DNA of 64,000 bases from JBFWWP01 sp050246115 (GCA_050246115.1 JBFWWP010000015.1:62001-126000); one strand, 5' to 3'. Positions 25,466 to 35,608 are shown, numbered from the stretch's first letter. Made by a program: numbers and translations. The notes: generated by a model from the sequence alone, not told the origin.

Positions 25466-27001
25466 ATGCCCGGCCGATCGATCGACACCCAACGCAACCA
25501 CGCCCCAGACCTCGACAAGGCGCATGCCTCGTGGGCTTCGGGCCTGGCCCTCGCGACCCTCGCGGTGGCCTGCCTGGCGGCAGCCGCGTGCGCCGGCGCG
25601 CCTCGCGAACGGACGTTCGTCGCGCCGATCGTCACGCTGACCGAGTCGCAGTTCCGCGGGTCGATCCTCGCCGCGTCCGGCGTGCGGACGCCCCTCGCGC
25701 CGGAGCACGAGGTGCTCGGCGTGGTGCGAGCACGCTGGATCGCGCACGCGGGACCTCCGCCAGCCTACGGTCCCATGGAGCCGGGCGCGCGGCTGATCGA
25801 CGATCACACGGGCGCCGCGCACTTCGCCACCGCGCCCCGACTCGCCGCCGGCGCCAGTTGGTCCGACAGCACGAACCTCGCGGCTCCCACTGACGACTCC
25901 CAGGTGCTGGGCATCGCCGAAGCCATGCTCGTCGCCGACGCTACGACCGTACTGGCGATCGAACTCCCTCCGTCGCCCGCCGTCGTTCATCCCGGAGAGT
26001 CGCGTTGGGATCGCGCGGAGATCTTCTTGTGCGGGCCAGCGACGTCGGCCGTAGCGCCGGCCGACGAGTTCGAACTGTCCTTGCGCCTCGTCGGTCAGGC
26101 CGTGGGTACGGTGAGTGGCGCGGCTGCCGACGGTGTGTTCGACGATACGCCGACGGCTCCCGAGTCGGTCGACGAACTCGTCGTGTTTCCCGCGACCGTG
26201 GGTCGTGCCTCCGGACGCGTCATCCTGCCCGGCCGGCCCCGGGACGCCGCTTCGACGAACACCGCCGGCGCACCGCGCAACCGACTCTACGTCGTCTGCG
26301 AACTCGAGTTCTCTGCAGTCGAGGCCCAACCCGAGGATCTCGCCCCGGCGCTGGCCGCGAGCAAGTCAGCAACGACGACGCCGTTCGTGCGCGCACCGGC
26401 CGTCACTCCGGCGACGGAGTTCCCGATCCTCATCGAGGCCCTCCGCACGCGGACCAACCCACGCGCCGCGCTCCTGCGGCTTGCCATGCGACTCGACTCA
26501 ACGCTCACCCGCGACCTGGCCCTCGCCGCCGACGACGCACAGCTCGACGGGATGTGCACGACGGTGCTGGCAGCCGTGGACGCGGTGATCCCCGATTCGC
26601 TGGCGACGCCCGCGGCCGCGCCCGAGCGCCTGGCCGCGGTCGTTGCCCGAAACGTCGAGGGCGCTCTGTACACCGACCTCGCGCGCGAGGTCGAGCGAGA
26701 CGCGCTCCCCATCGAGTTCGAAAGTGTGCTGATCCGACACGCGGGTCAAGCAGCACGACAACCCGGAAGCCTGCGGGAAGTCGTGCAGAACGCGGCGACG
26801 ACGGAAGACCTGCGCAACGGACTGGTCGCGGAGAACTTGCTGTTCCTCGAAGACAACACCCCGGCAGCACGAGTGCGCGCACACTCGTGGCTGGCCGCGC
26901 GCGGCCAGGCCCTCGCGGGTTTCGATCCGCTCGCACCCGCTGCGGAGCGGCGGGCCGCGATCCAAAGAGCCCTTGCCTCAACCGCCACGGAGCCCCAATG
27001 A
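25466..27001 (+). CDS. Putative lipoprotein coupled to the AsmA-like gene
   Basis: A 511-residue protein of unknown function. The frame is open from 25331, but ATG 25466 gives an N-terminus with a signal peptide and lipobox-like LAAAAC (about residues 38-43), so it is probably a lipid-anchored envelope protein. The body contains HVFPATV-like beta segments in its first half (about 50-300) and a helical second half, with DALLRLAMRLDSTLTRDLAL around 350. No catalytic motif is clear. Its stop TGA overlaps the ATG of the AsmA/DUF748 gene by four bases (ATGA), so the two are made together and may act on the same envelope process. Confidence 0.75.
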   Translation: MPGRSIDTQRNHAPDLDKAHASWASGLALATLAVACLAAAACAGAPRERTFVAPIVTLTESQFRGSILAASGVRTPLAPEHEVLGVVRARWIAHAGPPPAYGPMEPGARLIDDHTGAAHFATAPRLAAGASWSDSTNLAAPTDDSQVLGIAEAMLVADATTVLAIELPPSPAVVHPGESRWDRAEIFLCGPATSAVAPADEFELSLRLVGQAVGTVSGAAADGVFDDTPTAPESVDELVVFPATVGRASGRVILPGRPRDAASTNTAGAPRNRLYVVCELEFSAVEAQPEDLAPALAASKSATTTPFVRAPAVTPATEFPILIEALRTRTNPRAALLRLAMRLDSTLTRDLALAADDAQLDGMCTTVLAAVDAVIPDSLATPAAAPERLAAVVARNVEGALYTDLAREVERDALPIEFESVLIRHAGQAARQPGSLREVVQNAATTEDLRNGLVAENLLFLEDNTPAARVRAHSWLAARGQALAGFDPLAPAAERRAAIQRALASTATEPQ

Positions 27002-30000
27002 ACTCGCCCGCCACCGCCACGCCCGAGGGCGAGCCACCGCTAGCTCCGCCGACCCCAGCAGGACCACCGGGGCCGAAGAGTCGCCCGCGGCGGTGGCGGC
27101 GCCGTTTGTTCCGGGCGTTCTGGATTGGGCTCGGAGTCGCGATCATCTTGCGCATCGCTTTGTCGCTGGTGTTGCCGACGATCCTGGCGCGAGCGTTCGC
27201 GCCGTACCGGATTGACGCGCACTACGAGAGCCTGCATTTGTCGGTGCTGACGGGCGACCTCGAGGTCTGGCACCTGCGGCTCCTCGACCAGCCCGCGAAC
27301 GCCGGTGACGAACCGCTCGAGCTGGCCCACGCCGAATACGTTCGCGCCGACCTCTCGGTGTGGCAGCTCCTGCGTGGACGTCTCGTGCTGCCGATCGTCG
27401 AGGCCGACGGTGCTGACCTGCGCGTCGGCAGGGACGCCGACGGCGGCCTGCGCTGGGTCGATCGTTTCCTGGCTGCCCCCGAGTCCGTCCCGACGATGGT
27501 CCCGTCCGACGCCCCCGGCGCGAGCGACCCCAGCGACCCGGTGACGGCGACGACGCCGCGGTCCTTCGCGCCGCCGATGGAGATCCATGCGCTCCGTCTG
27601 CAGCACCTGCACGTCACCGTCGAGGACGAAGCGGTCTCGCCGCCGCTGCGCACCCGCGTCGACCTGAACGTACGCGTATCCGACCTGGGGTCGAGCCAAC
27701 GGCCAGCGCGGGTGGAGATCGTGCTTGCCGGGGCCAACGTCTTGGATCGACTCATCATCGAGCTGCGAGCGCAAACGGAGAACGATCGCGTCGCGGCACG
27801 AGTCATCGCCACTCTGGAAGGACTTCGCCCGCAACCCCTCGCGGGTTACCTCGAGCAAGCAGGTCTGCGGCCGCTGGTGGAGCGCTGGTCGGGCACCGTG
27901 ACCGCCGATCTCGAGCTGTCCCGCGCCAGCGCCGACAGTCGCGACATCGAGGCGGTGCTGATTGCGCGCCAAGCGTCCTTCGCCGCGGACGACGCCGAGG
28001 CACTCGGTTGCGACCGATTCGAGGTCCGCGCGGTGTTCGGAGCGGGCGGCGTCGAGTTGCGCCAGCTCACCGTCGAAGGCGCCCGTCTTCACGCCGCAGG
28101 GGGCGATGCCATCCGCTTCGCCGGCCTGCGCGCCGAGTTGGGCGCAGCCGGTGTGCCGAGCGCCGCGATCAGCGCGTACCTCGATCGAGCGACCGTGACT
28201 CCGAGCGCCGCGGGCACACCCGGAACCTGGGACATCGCGCTCGCGGCCCGCGCGCCGGACGTCGTCGCGGGCCTGAGCGCCACGGGCAGTTTCCGGACGC
28301 GAGAGTCTGCGCTCGACCTCGACCTCCAGTTGGCGGCCGATGGCATCGAGCCCACCGCGCTCCGCGGTCAGCTCGCGGCGCTCGGTCTCGAGTCACGCTT
28401 CGCGGGCGGCCGCTTCGCTTGCGGGTTGCGTGCCCGCGGTGAACGCGACGTGGACGGTCGGTGGCGCGCTTCGGCCGCCATCGAAAACCTGACCCTCGCG
28501 AGCGCAGACGAATGGGCCGGACTTGCAGCGAGCCGGATCCAGGGTGCCCGTTACGACAACGAGCGGCGGCGCCTGATCATCGAGTCGATCGAGATCGAGC
28601 AACCGCGGGCGCGCGTGTTGCGCGACGCCGAAGGTCGGCTGAACCTGTTCGGGCTGAGGCTGGTGCCTCCAGTTGCAGGCCGCTCGACTGCCGACGACAT
28701 GAAAGCGACGGACACCTCGACGAAGAGTGCGCAACCCGCCGCGCGCGCGCCGGGCACCGAGGCGGCTGGTGACGAGGCGACCGCGGCCGACGTGGTCTCC
28801 AGGCCGGGATTGGACCCGTCGGGAGGAGGGGCCGCGACTCGAGCGACGCCGGCTACCGCTCCCCTCCGCATCGAACTCGAGCGGATCCGTTGGAGTGGCA
28901 CCCAGCTCTCGTTCGAGGATCACGCCGCCCCCGGGGCCGAGGCCGGTGAGCCGGTGCGCGTAGAGATCTCGGACGCGGGCGTCGAAGTTTCGCACCTGGT
29001 CCTGGGTGGGGCGGCGGATGACGCCAACGCGACCGCCGACGAGAACCGGACGGCGTCCGTGAACGCCTGGTTGCAAGCGCCGCGGCTGATCGAGAGTGCG
29101 CGACTCGAAGGCACGCTCGTGACCACGCCTTCGAGTTTTCATGGCTCGACGCGATCCGTCACGACCGGCGTCACCGCGGCGGCGCTGCAGCCTTACCTCG
29201 AAGCCGCTGGCCTGACTCCGGTCCTCGAAGCCGGAGCCCTTCGCTTCTCTGCCGAGGCATCCGTAGCGAACGCCGCGTGGGGCCTTCGAGCCCATCTGAG
29301 CATCTCGGATCTCGAGTTCCGGGACGAGGTCACGGACGCGGCGCCGCTGGTGGCGTGGCGCACCCTCGAACTCGGCCCGGTGGTGGTGTCGCCGAACGGC
29401 ATCGCGATCGAAACCGCAGCCCTGCGCTCGCCGCGAGTGCGACTGCAGACCCTGGCTGACGGCCGCCAGGAACTCCTCGGTGTGCGCACGCGGACTCGAC
29501 CGACGGCAGCCGCCGAAACCGCGCCGGGATCGGTGCCGGCCAGCGACCCCACGCCAAGCCCGACCACGCCGGCGCCGACCGAGGAATCCGAGATCGCGGG
29601 TGATCCGAGCCCGGCGGTCACCGTCACCGTCGGCAACGTGGCGCTCGCGGACCTGCAGGTCGAGTGGCTCCACCCAGCGCGCGCCGCCCCACTCGAATCG
29701 ACGATCGAGTTCGAGCTGCGGGATCTGGTGCTCGGTCGGCCGGCACCGGCGGCGACCCTGAGCGCGAGTCTCTCGGTCACCGACGTGCTGCAGAGTTGTG
29801 TCATCTCCGGACGAGTGAGCCCGGGACCGTTGCCCGCCGAGCCGCTGGACCTCAACCTCGTCATCGGTGCCGACGGGCTGCGGGGTTCCGAGTTGCGACC
29901 GCTGCTCCCGCCCGGCATCGATGTAGAGCTGACATCGGGTCGCTTCAATGCCGGCGTTCACGCGCGCATCGAACCGCATGAGCTGGGAGGTGAGCGCGTC

Positions 30001-32427
30001 ACGCTCGCCATCACCGACGTCGTGCTCGGAGAGTCCGGCGCGCCACCGGGCTTCGCTTTGGGACTGGCCGAGGTGCGTGTCGAGCGACTCGACTTGGCCG
30101 CCGGAGTCGTGCAGGTCGATGCGATCCGCGCGGCGGAGTTCGAACTCGAAGTCGAAGCCGGAGAGACCGGAGAAGTCCGCGTCGCAGGGCTGCGAATCGC
30201 GCCGGTCGACGCCACCGCCGGGACGCCGACCGAGTCGGCGGCTGGGGCAGACGCACCGGTAGCGCCTGCGGACACCGGGGTCGCGCCGGCGACGCTGCCC
30301 ACGACGCCAACGCGGCGTGCGGAACGAACCTCGCTCCCGCGCGTCGAACTCGGAACCTTGGACCTCGGCGTGCGTCGGGTCGCGGTGCGCTTCGCGGACG
30401 CCACGGAGACGCTCGAGCTTCGCGATCTGCGCCTCTCGAACCCCACGCCGTGGGTGCTCCTCGATCCCACCGACTCAGAGGGGTTGGCTCCCCTGCAGCT
30501 GTCGCTCACGGCGAGCGTGCGGGACCTGGTCGATCGCATGGCCGTGGAGTTCCACGTCGCGCCCTTCGCGCGCGAGCCCATGCTGCAAACGACCATCGAC
30601 GTCACCGGGATTCACGGCGCCGCGCTGACGCGGATCTCCCCCACGCTCGCGACGAAGCTGCGAACCGATACGCTGCAGGCAGGCAACTTCCACGCGGAGT
30701 TCGAGGCGATCCTCGCGCTGCGTCGCCGAACCCCGACCGAGTTCGACTTCGGGCAACCCTTCGGCGTCACCCTTCGGTTGAGCCGAGCCGAGTTCCGAGA
30801 CGGCGACGGTCCGATCCTCGCGGGGGTTGGCGAACTCGCCGTCGACGATCTGCGCTTCGACCCAACGACCGGCGGCGTGAAGATCCGATCGCTCCAGGTG
30901 CAAGGACTGGCGAGCCAAGCGGTCCTGACGAAGGAAGGGTTGGAGGCGCTGGGAGTGGTGATCCGGCTGCCCGCCGCGAACGAGCCCGCCGACGAAACTC
31001 CCGACGGCGTGCCCGTCGGCGAGCCCGCGCCACCAGCCCCCGACGTAACGATGACGGCCGCCACCGACGAACCGTCGGCTGGAAACGCGGCGCCGCCCAG
31101 GAGTTCTCCCGAGCTCACGATCGACCAGATCGAGATCGTCGGCCTCGACTTCCGGATCGAAGATCGAACCACGGACCTGCCCATGGTGATCCCGCTCGAC
31201 GATCTCGAGATCCTTGCGCGAGGACTCCAGGTCGGCGGCGCCGGCACCGCCAACAAGCCACTGCGCTTCAGTGTGAGCGTCCAAGCCGGCAAAGTCCCGC
31301 TTCCGGGGCAACCCGATTCGACCCCGGTGCCAGTGTTCGATGAGTTCCGCGTCACCGGCAGCCTCGAGCTCGGGCCTGAACTCCGCGGGACCGTGAAGGC
31401 TCGCCTCGAGGCGCTGCAGCTCGCCACGTTCCGCGGACCGGCCGCGGCCGCGGCAGTCGATCTCGCGGACGGGGTGCTCGACACTTCGGTACAGATCAAC
31501 CTCGGCGCGGCGGGAGTGCTCGGGGTCGACAGCGACTTCGTGTTCACGGACCTGGACCTATCGGAAGCGCCCGGCGGCCCGATCCAGCGTTTCCTCCAGC
31601 TGCCGACCCCGCTCGACGCCGTGCTCTTCCTGCTGCGAGACTCGACGGGGGCGATCACGGTGCCGCTCGCGTTTCGCATCGAGGAGGGCGGAGTGTCCGG
31701 GGCCCAGATCACCAAGGTGGCCGTGACTACCTTGGCGGTGTTGATCGGCAATGCGATCGCGGCCTCGCCGTTTCGCGTCGTCGGCACCGCTGGGGATCTG
31801 GTGGGCCTGGGCGCCGAAGAGGAGCCGAGCCTGGATGCAGAGGAGACCGAAATCGAGTTCGCCGCCGGTGCGACTCGCGTTCCGGAAGAAGCACGCGCGC
31901 AGCTCGACGCACTCGTCGATCGCATGATCGCGGACCCTCGAATGCTGGTGCAGCTCGATCACGAGACCGGGCGCGGTGACGAATGGGTGGCCGATCTTCG
32001 CAGCAACCCGCCGCCCGAGCCGTGCCTGGAGCTGGCTGCCGGCCTGCAGCGACGGATCGCCGTGCTTCGCGAGCAACGAGGGCGCTTGGCAGATCGAGCG
32101 TCCGAGGCTACGTTCGTGCGGTCAGCCTCGATGGCCGCGGTCGCCGTGACCGAGCTACGCGCCACCGAGCAAGAACTCGGAGCGGCGGAGCGCTCGCTCG
32201 ATCAATTGCTGGAGCTTGCGTTGGGGGGTGCCGAGCACCGAGCGCGAAGGCGGGCGCGCGAGGGCTGCCTCGCGCTCGCGCGCGCGCGGCTCGCCGAGGT
32301 CGCGGAGTACCTCCTCGCCCGCGGTGTCCCCAAGGATCAAGTGCGGGTGAAGGCGGCACGCTATCGGGCAGCGGAGCGCGACGGCGGCGCCTGGATCGGC
32401 ATGACCGTGGAACGCGGCAAGTCTTGA
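26998..32427 (+). CDS. Large AsmA/DUF748-family envelope protein
   Basis: A 1809-residue protein. A short cytoplasmic Arg-rich segment (SRPRRWRRRLFRAF) is followed by one membrane helix (about residues 38-60, WIGLGVAIILRIALSLVLP). A long periplasmic part of repeated beta-strand units follows, as in AsmA/DUF748 proteins that bridge inner and outer membranes and are thought to move lipids or aid assembly. Pro/Ala/Thr-rich linkers interrupt it around 520-600, 840-870, 1060-1110 and 1330-1370. The end has TEIEFAAGATRVPEEARAQL (about 1619-1638), resembling the OmpA-like tail of this family, then helices. The frame is open from 26005; the ATGA overlap and the helix position argue for 26998. Lipid transport is inferred. 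Confidence 0.85.
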   Translation: MNSPATATPEGEPPLAPPTPAGPPGPKSRPRRWRRRLFRAFWIGLGVAIILRIALSLVLPTILARAFAPYRIDAHYESLHLSVLTGDLEVWHLRLLDQPANAGDEPLELAHAEYVRADLSVWQLLRGRLVLPIVEADGADLRVGRDADGGLRWVDRFLAAPESVPTMVPSDAPGASDPSDPVTATTPRSFAPPMEIHALRLQHLHVTVEDEAVSPPLRTRVDLNVRVSDLGSSQRPARVEIVLAGANVLDRLIIELRAQTENDRVAARVIATLEGLRPQPLAGYLEQAGLRPLVERWSGTVTADLELSRASADSRDIEAVLIARQASFAADDAEALGCDRFEVRAVFGAGGVELRQLTVEGARLHAAGGDAIRFAGLRAELGAAGVPSAAISAYLDRATVTPSAAGTPGTWDIALAARAPDVVAGLSATGSFRTRESALDLDLQLAADGIEPTALRGQLAALGLESRFAGGRFACGLRARGERDVDGRWRASAAIENLTLASADEWAGLAASRIQGARYDNERRRLIIESIEIEQPRARVLRDAEGRLNLFGLRLVPPVAGRSTADDMKATDTSTKSAQPAARAPGTEAAGDEATAADVVSRPGLDPSGGGAATRATPATAPLRIELERIRWSGTQLSFEDHAAPGAEAGEPVRVEISDAGVEVSHLVLGGAADDANATADENRTASVNAWLQAPRLIESARLEGTLVTTPSSFHGSTRSVTTGVTAAALQPYLEAAGLTPVLEAGALRFSAEASVANAAWGLRAHLSISDLEFRDEVTDAAPLVAWRTLELGPVVVSPNGIAIETAALRSPRVRLQTLADGRQELLGVRTRTRPTAAAETAPGSVPASDPTPSPTTPAPTEESEIAGDPSPAVTVTVGNVALADLQVEWLHPARAAPLESTIEFELRDLVLGRPAPAATLSASLSVTDVLQSCVISGRVSPGPLPAEPLDLNLVIGADGLRGSELRPLLPPGIDVELTSGRFNAGVHARIEPHELGGERVTLAITDVVLGESGAPPGFALGLAEVRVERLDLAAGVVQVDAIRAAEFELEVEAGETGEVRVAGLRIAPVDATAGTPTESAAGADAPVAPADTGVAPATLPTTPTRRAERTSLPRVELGTLDLGVRRVAVRFADATETLELRDLRLSNPTPWVLLDPTDSEGLAPLQLSLTASVRDLVDRMAVEFHVAPFAREPMLQTTIDVTGIHGAALTRISPTLATKLRTDTLQAGNFHAEFEAILALRRRTPTEFDFGQPFGVTLRLSRAEFRDGDGPILAGVGELAVDDLRFDPTTGGVKIRSLQVQGLASQAVLTKEGLEALGVVIRLPAANEPADETPDGVPVGEPAPPAPDVTMTAATDEPSAGNAAPPRSSPELTIDQIEIVGLDFRIEDRTTDLPMVIPLDDLEILARGLQVGGAGTANKPLRFSVSVQAGKVPLPGQPDSTPVPVFDEFRVTGSLELGPELRGTVKARLEALQLATFRGPAAAAAVDLADGVLDTSVQINLGAAGVLGVDSDFVFTDLDLSEAPGGPIQRFLQLPTPLDAVLFLLRDSTGAITVPLAFRIEEGGVSGAQITKVAVTTLAVLIGNAIAASPFRVVGTAGDLVGLGAEEEPSLDAEETEIEFAAGATRVPEEARAQLDALVDRMIADPRMLVQLDHETGRGDEWVADLRSNPPPEPCLELAAGLQRRIAVLREQRGRLADRASEATFVRSASMAAVAVTELRATEQELGAAERSLDQLLELALGGAEHRARRRAREGCLALARARLAEVAEYLLARGVPKDQVRVKAARYRAAERDGGAWIGMTVERGKS

Positions 32428-32501
32428 CCATTGCCCGACAGCGGAAGTTCCGTTGGCCGAGTGAACTACGCCAGGATTCCTGAGTCGCAGGAGTGGGGCT
32501 C

Positions 32502-33509
32502 GTGAAGGCGAGGCTCGTGACCGCCCGACTGATCTTCCGTACCGTCTTGCTCCTGGTGGTGCTCCCGGTGGTGGGGACCGTGGGATTCATGGCGATCGAG
32601 GGCTGGGGCTTCCTCGACTCCCTCTATATGGCGGTCATCACCCTGACTACGGTCGGGTTCCAGGAAGTGCATCCCCTCAGTGCGGGTGGACGCGTCTTCG
32701 TAATGCTGTTCCTCGTGGTCGGCGTCGGGATGTTCTTGTTCGGTGTGGTCCAGGTCGGCGAGACGTTGCTGCGCATGCAACTCTCGGAGGTGCTGGGAAC
32801 CAGAAAGAGGCAGTCGGTGATTCGCGCGCTGAGCGGGCACATCATCGTTTGTGGTTGCGGTCGGATGGGACACGCGTTGTGCGAGCAACTCAGCCGGCAA
32901 CGGACCGCCTTCGTCGTGATCGACCGCGACCGCGCCACGCTCGAACGCGGGGGTGCGCCGACCGATCCGTGGCCGGTCATCGTGGGCGACGCGACGGATG
33001 ACCGCATCCTCGAAGAAGCAGGAATCGCGCGCGCGCTCGGGCTCGCAGCCGTGCTTTCGAGCGACGCCGACAACCTCTACGTGACGATCTCGGCCCGACT
33101 GCTGAATCCCACGTTGCAGATCCTGGTCCGGGCGACGGAGGAGCGCAACATAGCGAAGCTCAAGCGAGCCGGCGCGAATCGGGTGATCAGCCTGTACGAG
33201 GCCGGCGCACACAAGATCGCGCGCTTGCTGGCGAACCCCAACTTGGACGACTTCGTGGAGGTGTTCGGCAGCCGCAACACCGAGGTCGACCTCGCGCAGT
33301 TCACTGTGGCCGAGAGTGCTCCCTACTGCGGCAAGGCACTTTCGGAAGCCGGCTTTCGCGACGCTGAAGTGCTGATCGTCGGCGTGCTCAAGGCGGCCGG
33401 CGGGCTCCTGATGCCGCCACCCAGCGCAACGGTGATCGCGGCCGGCGACCGACTGTTCGCCGTCGGAAAGTCAGCGGCGCTGACGCGGTTCACGTCGACG
33501 CGGATCTGA
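32502..33509 (+). CDS. Potassium channel protein with RCK (TrkA-N/TrkA-C) domains
   Basis: A 335-residue K+ channel. Two membrane helices (about residues 10-32 and 62-86) flank a pore loop with the selectivity filter TTVGF (residues 49-53). This is followed by a TrkA-N/RCK Rossmann domain starting HIIVCGCGRMG (about 110-120) with the GDATDDRILEEAGI segment, and a TrkA-C domain at the end. It would mediate regulated K+ flux across the inner membrane. GTG 32502 has AGGAG at eight bases; GTG at 32493 is an alternative. It lies 74 bases after the AsmA-like gene and may share its transcript. Confidence 0.93.
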   Translation: MKARLVTARLIFRTVLLLVVLPVVGTVGFMAIEGWGFLDSLYMAVITLTTVGFQEVHPLSAGGRVFVMLFLVVGVGMFLFGVVQVGETLLRMQLSEVLGTRKRQSVIRALSGHIIVCGCGRMGHALCEQLSRQRTAFVVIDRDRATLERGGAPTDPWPVIVGDATDDRILEEAGIARALGLAAVLSSDADNLYVTISARLLNPTLQILVRATEERNIAKLKRAGANRVISLYEAGAHKIARLLANPNLDDFVEVFGSRNTEVDLAQFTVAESAPYCGKALSEAGFRDAEVLIVGVLKAAGGLLMPPPSATVIAAGDRLFAVGKSAALTRFTSTRI

Positions 33510-33600
33510 GTCGGACCACCCGGGCGTCCGGGAGACCGACGCGGGGAGCCGGCGTAGAACGGGCAGCGCCGGTGGAAGCCGAATCACGACGAGGAGGAAC

Positions 33601-34311
33601 GTGCATCTCTTGGCGCGGCGCGCAGTCGTGTTGACCAGCGGAGGCCTGGACTCGGCTACGGTGCTCGCCATAGCGCGCGCCGAGGGCTACGAAGTCACGG
33701 CGTTGACGTTTCGCTATGGCCAGACCCACTCCATCGAGGTGGAGCGGGCAAGAGTGGTCGCCCGACAGCAACACGTTGCCGAGCACCTCGTGCTCGACCT
33801 GCCGCTGGGCGTCGTCGGTGGGTCGGCCTTGCTCGGCGACGGGGAGATCCCCGACGAACCAGCGGGCGTTGCCGGCAGCGGGACGATTCCGACGACCTAT
33901 GTACCCGCGAGGAACCTGATCTTCCTGGCCCTCGCCGTAGCCGTCGGCGAAGCGCGGTCCGCGCGCGACTTGTTCCTCGGCGTAAACGCGGTCGACTTCA
34001 GCGGCTACCCCGATTGCCGCCCCGAGTTCATCGAGTCGTTCGCCCGTACCGCGAACCTCGGAACCCGCGACGGCGCCACCCACGACGAACCGTGGTTCCG
34101 GGTTCACATGCCGCTGGTCGACCTGCGAAAGTCGGAGATCATCCTCCGCGGCAGCAAGCTCGGCGTGGACTACTCGACCACGGTGTCCTGCTACCGTGCC
34201 GATGCTCTCGGCCGGGCCTGCGGTCGTTGCGACTCGTGCGGGATCCGGCGGCGCGGGTTCGCGGAGGCCGGCCTGGCCGACCCCACCGCGTATCAATCGT
34301 CTCCGGGCTAG
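33601..34311 (+). CDS. queC: 7-cyano-7-deazaguanine synthase (QueC)
   Basis: A 236-residue enzyme that converts 7-carboxy-7-deazaguanine to preQ0 using ATP and ammonia, in queuosine biosynthesis. Its marks are the PP-loop motif SGGLDSAT (residues 13-20), the central VPARNLIFLALA and GVNAVDFSGYPDCRP, and the C-terminal zinc-binding Cys cluster C..ACGRCDSCGIRR. The GTG start is supported by GAGGAGG six bases upstream. Other queuosine genes (queD, queE, queF) are not in the window. No preQ1 riboswitch is apparent before it. Confidence 0.95.
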   Translation: MHLLARRAVVLTSGGLDSATVLAIARAEGYEVTALTFRYGQTHSIEVERARVVARQQHVAEHLVLDLPLGVVGGSALLGDGEIPDEPAGVAGSGTIPTTYVPARNLIFLALAVAVGEARSARDLFLGVNAVDFSGYPDCRPEFIESFARTANLGTRDGATHDEPWFRVHMPLVDLRKSEIILRGSKLGVDYSTTVSCYRADALGRACGRCDSCGIRRRGFAEAGLADPTAYQSSPG

Positions 34312-34627
34312 GCCACGTCTCTGGCCACGGAGCCCATGGTTCCCGTAGAATCCGGCGCGCTGCAGGCAGACAGCCGGCGCACCCGCGGCACCCCGACGAG
34401 TTTCCTCGCGACGCTCGAAGTCACGGTGGGCGGCCTCGCGGCGAGCACCGGCGCTCGTGAACGCCGGCCGCCGGCGTCGGTCTGCGCGCTGCGCGTCGGT
34501 TCGGTCGTGAGGGGTAGCGTCATCAAGGAACTCGTAGGGTGAACTCGGTCGACGCGGCGTAGCGACCGCGGGCGTCGCGACGGATCGGCCTCCGCTGGAG
34601 CGGAGCGATCCCAGAGGGGTGCATGGC
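34312..34627. other. Intergenic region before the polysaccharide cluster
   Basis: About 316 bases without a supported gene. It should carry the promoter of the epimerase gene. Short open frames occur on both strands but have no supporting signals. Confidence 0.4.
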
Positions 34628-35608
34628 ATGGGGATGCGGGTCTTGGTCACCGGCGGAGCTGGCTTCATCGGTAGCCACGTTTCGCAGGCGCTGTTGGAGC
34701 GCGGCGACGATGTCGTTTGCCTCGACAGCTTGGACGACTACTACGCACCGAGCCTCAAGCGGCGCAACCTCGTGCTGGTGCGCGAAGTCGCCGAACGGAA
34801 GCGCCGCCAGTACACGTTTGTCGAAGGTGACATTCGCGACACGGAACTCCTGGCCGCGCTCGGCCGGCGAGAGGGGTTCGGCGCCATCGTCCACCTCGCG
34901 GCCCGCGCCGGAGTCAGGCCGTCGATCGAGCAGGCGCCGCTGTACGCCGACGTCAACGTCACCGGAACCGTGCGCCTCCTCGAGCTCGCACGTGCCTTCG
35001 GCGTGCGCAACTTCGTGTTCGCGTCGTCCTCGTCGGTCTACGGCGAGCGCACGAACGTCCCGTTTCGCGAGAGCGATCCGGTGGACCATCCCGTTTCGCC
35101 CTATGCTGCGACCAAGAAGGCCGGAGAGCTACTCTGTAGCACCTATCAACAACTGTTCGACCTCGACACGACCTGCCTCCGTTTCTTCACCGTCTACGGC
35201 CCGCGCCAGCGTCCGGAAATGGCAATCGCGCACTTCACCCGCTTGCTCGCCTCCGGCAAGACCGTGCCGCTCTTTGCCGGCGGCAGTGGACGCCGTGATT
35301 TCACGTTCATCGACGACATCGTCGACGGCGTGCTGCGGGCCCTGGACCGCAACGAAGGCTACAGCATCTACAACCTCGGCAATCACCGCATGGTGACCAC
35401 GAAAGAACTCGTGGAGACGATCGCACACGCGCTGGGAGTCGAGCCCTCGGTCGAGCTCCTCGCGAACCAACCGGGAGATGTCAGCACCACCTGCGCCAGC
35501 CTGGAGCACTCCCAGAAGGGGCTGGGCTACGAGCCGAGGATCGAGCTCTCGGAAGGGATCGCCAAGTACGTGGAGTGGTATCGCACCGAGAAGGTCGGTC
35601 GCTCGTGA
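34628..35608 (+). CDS. NAD-dependent UDP-sugar 4-epimerase (UDP-glucuronate/UDP-glucose type)
   Basis: An extended SDR enzyme of 326 residues from ATG 34628; GTG 34619 is another start, but GAGGGG spacing favours 34628 or 34634. The NAD-binding motif TGGAGFIGSH is at residues 8-17. The catalytic Ser/Tyr/Lys are in SSSSVYGE and SPYAATKKAGE. The substrate-loop motif RFFTVYGPRQRPEMA fits UDP-glucuronate 4-epimerase-like enzymes that make UDP-galacturonate, although UDP-Gal or UDP-GalNAc types cannot be excluded. Its stop overlaps the next gene's GTG. It probably feeds sugar nucleotides to the neighbouring glycosyltransferases. Confidence 0.88.
   Translation: MGMRVLVTGGAGFIGSHVSQALLERGDDVVCLDSLDDYYAPSLKRRNLVLVREVAERKRRQYTFVEGDIRDTELLAALGRREGFGAIVHLAARAGVRPSIEQAPLYADVNVTGTVRLLELARAFGVRNFVFASSSSVYGERTNVPFRESDPVDHPVSPYAATKKAGELLCSTYQQLFDLDTTCLRFFTVYGPRQRPEMAIAHFTRLLASGKTVPLFAGGSGRRDFTFIDDIVDGVLRALDRNEGYSIYNLGNHRMVTTKELVETIAHALGVEPSVELLANQPGDVSTTCASLEHSQKGLGYEPRIELSEGIAKYVEWYRTEKVGRS

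Noticed and set aside
26005..26997. Upstream extension of the AsmA-like frame
   Set aside because: It overlaps the lipoprotein gene in another frame, is Arg-rich, and the membrane helix position and ATGA overlap support 26998.
28393..31925. Several long minus-strand frames inside the AsmA-like gene
   Set aside because: Arg/Ser-rich shadow translations; the plus strand carries the membrane helix and family pattern.
33510..33600. Possible preQ1 riboswitch before queC
   Set aside because: The gap is about 90 bases and shows neither a convincing pseudoknot pattern nor the A-rich tail; only a ribosome-binding site is visible.
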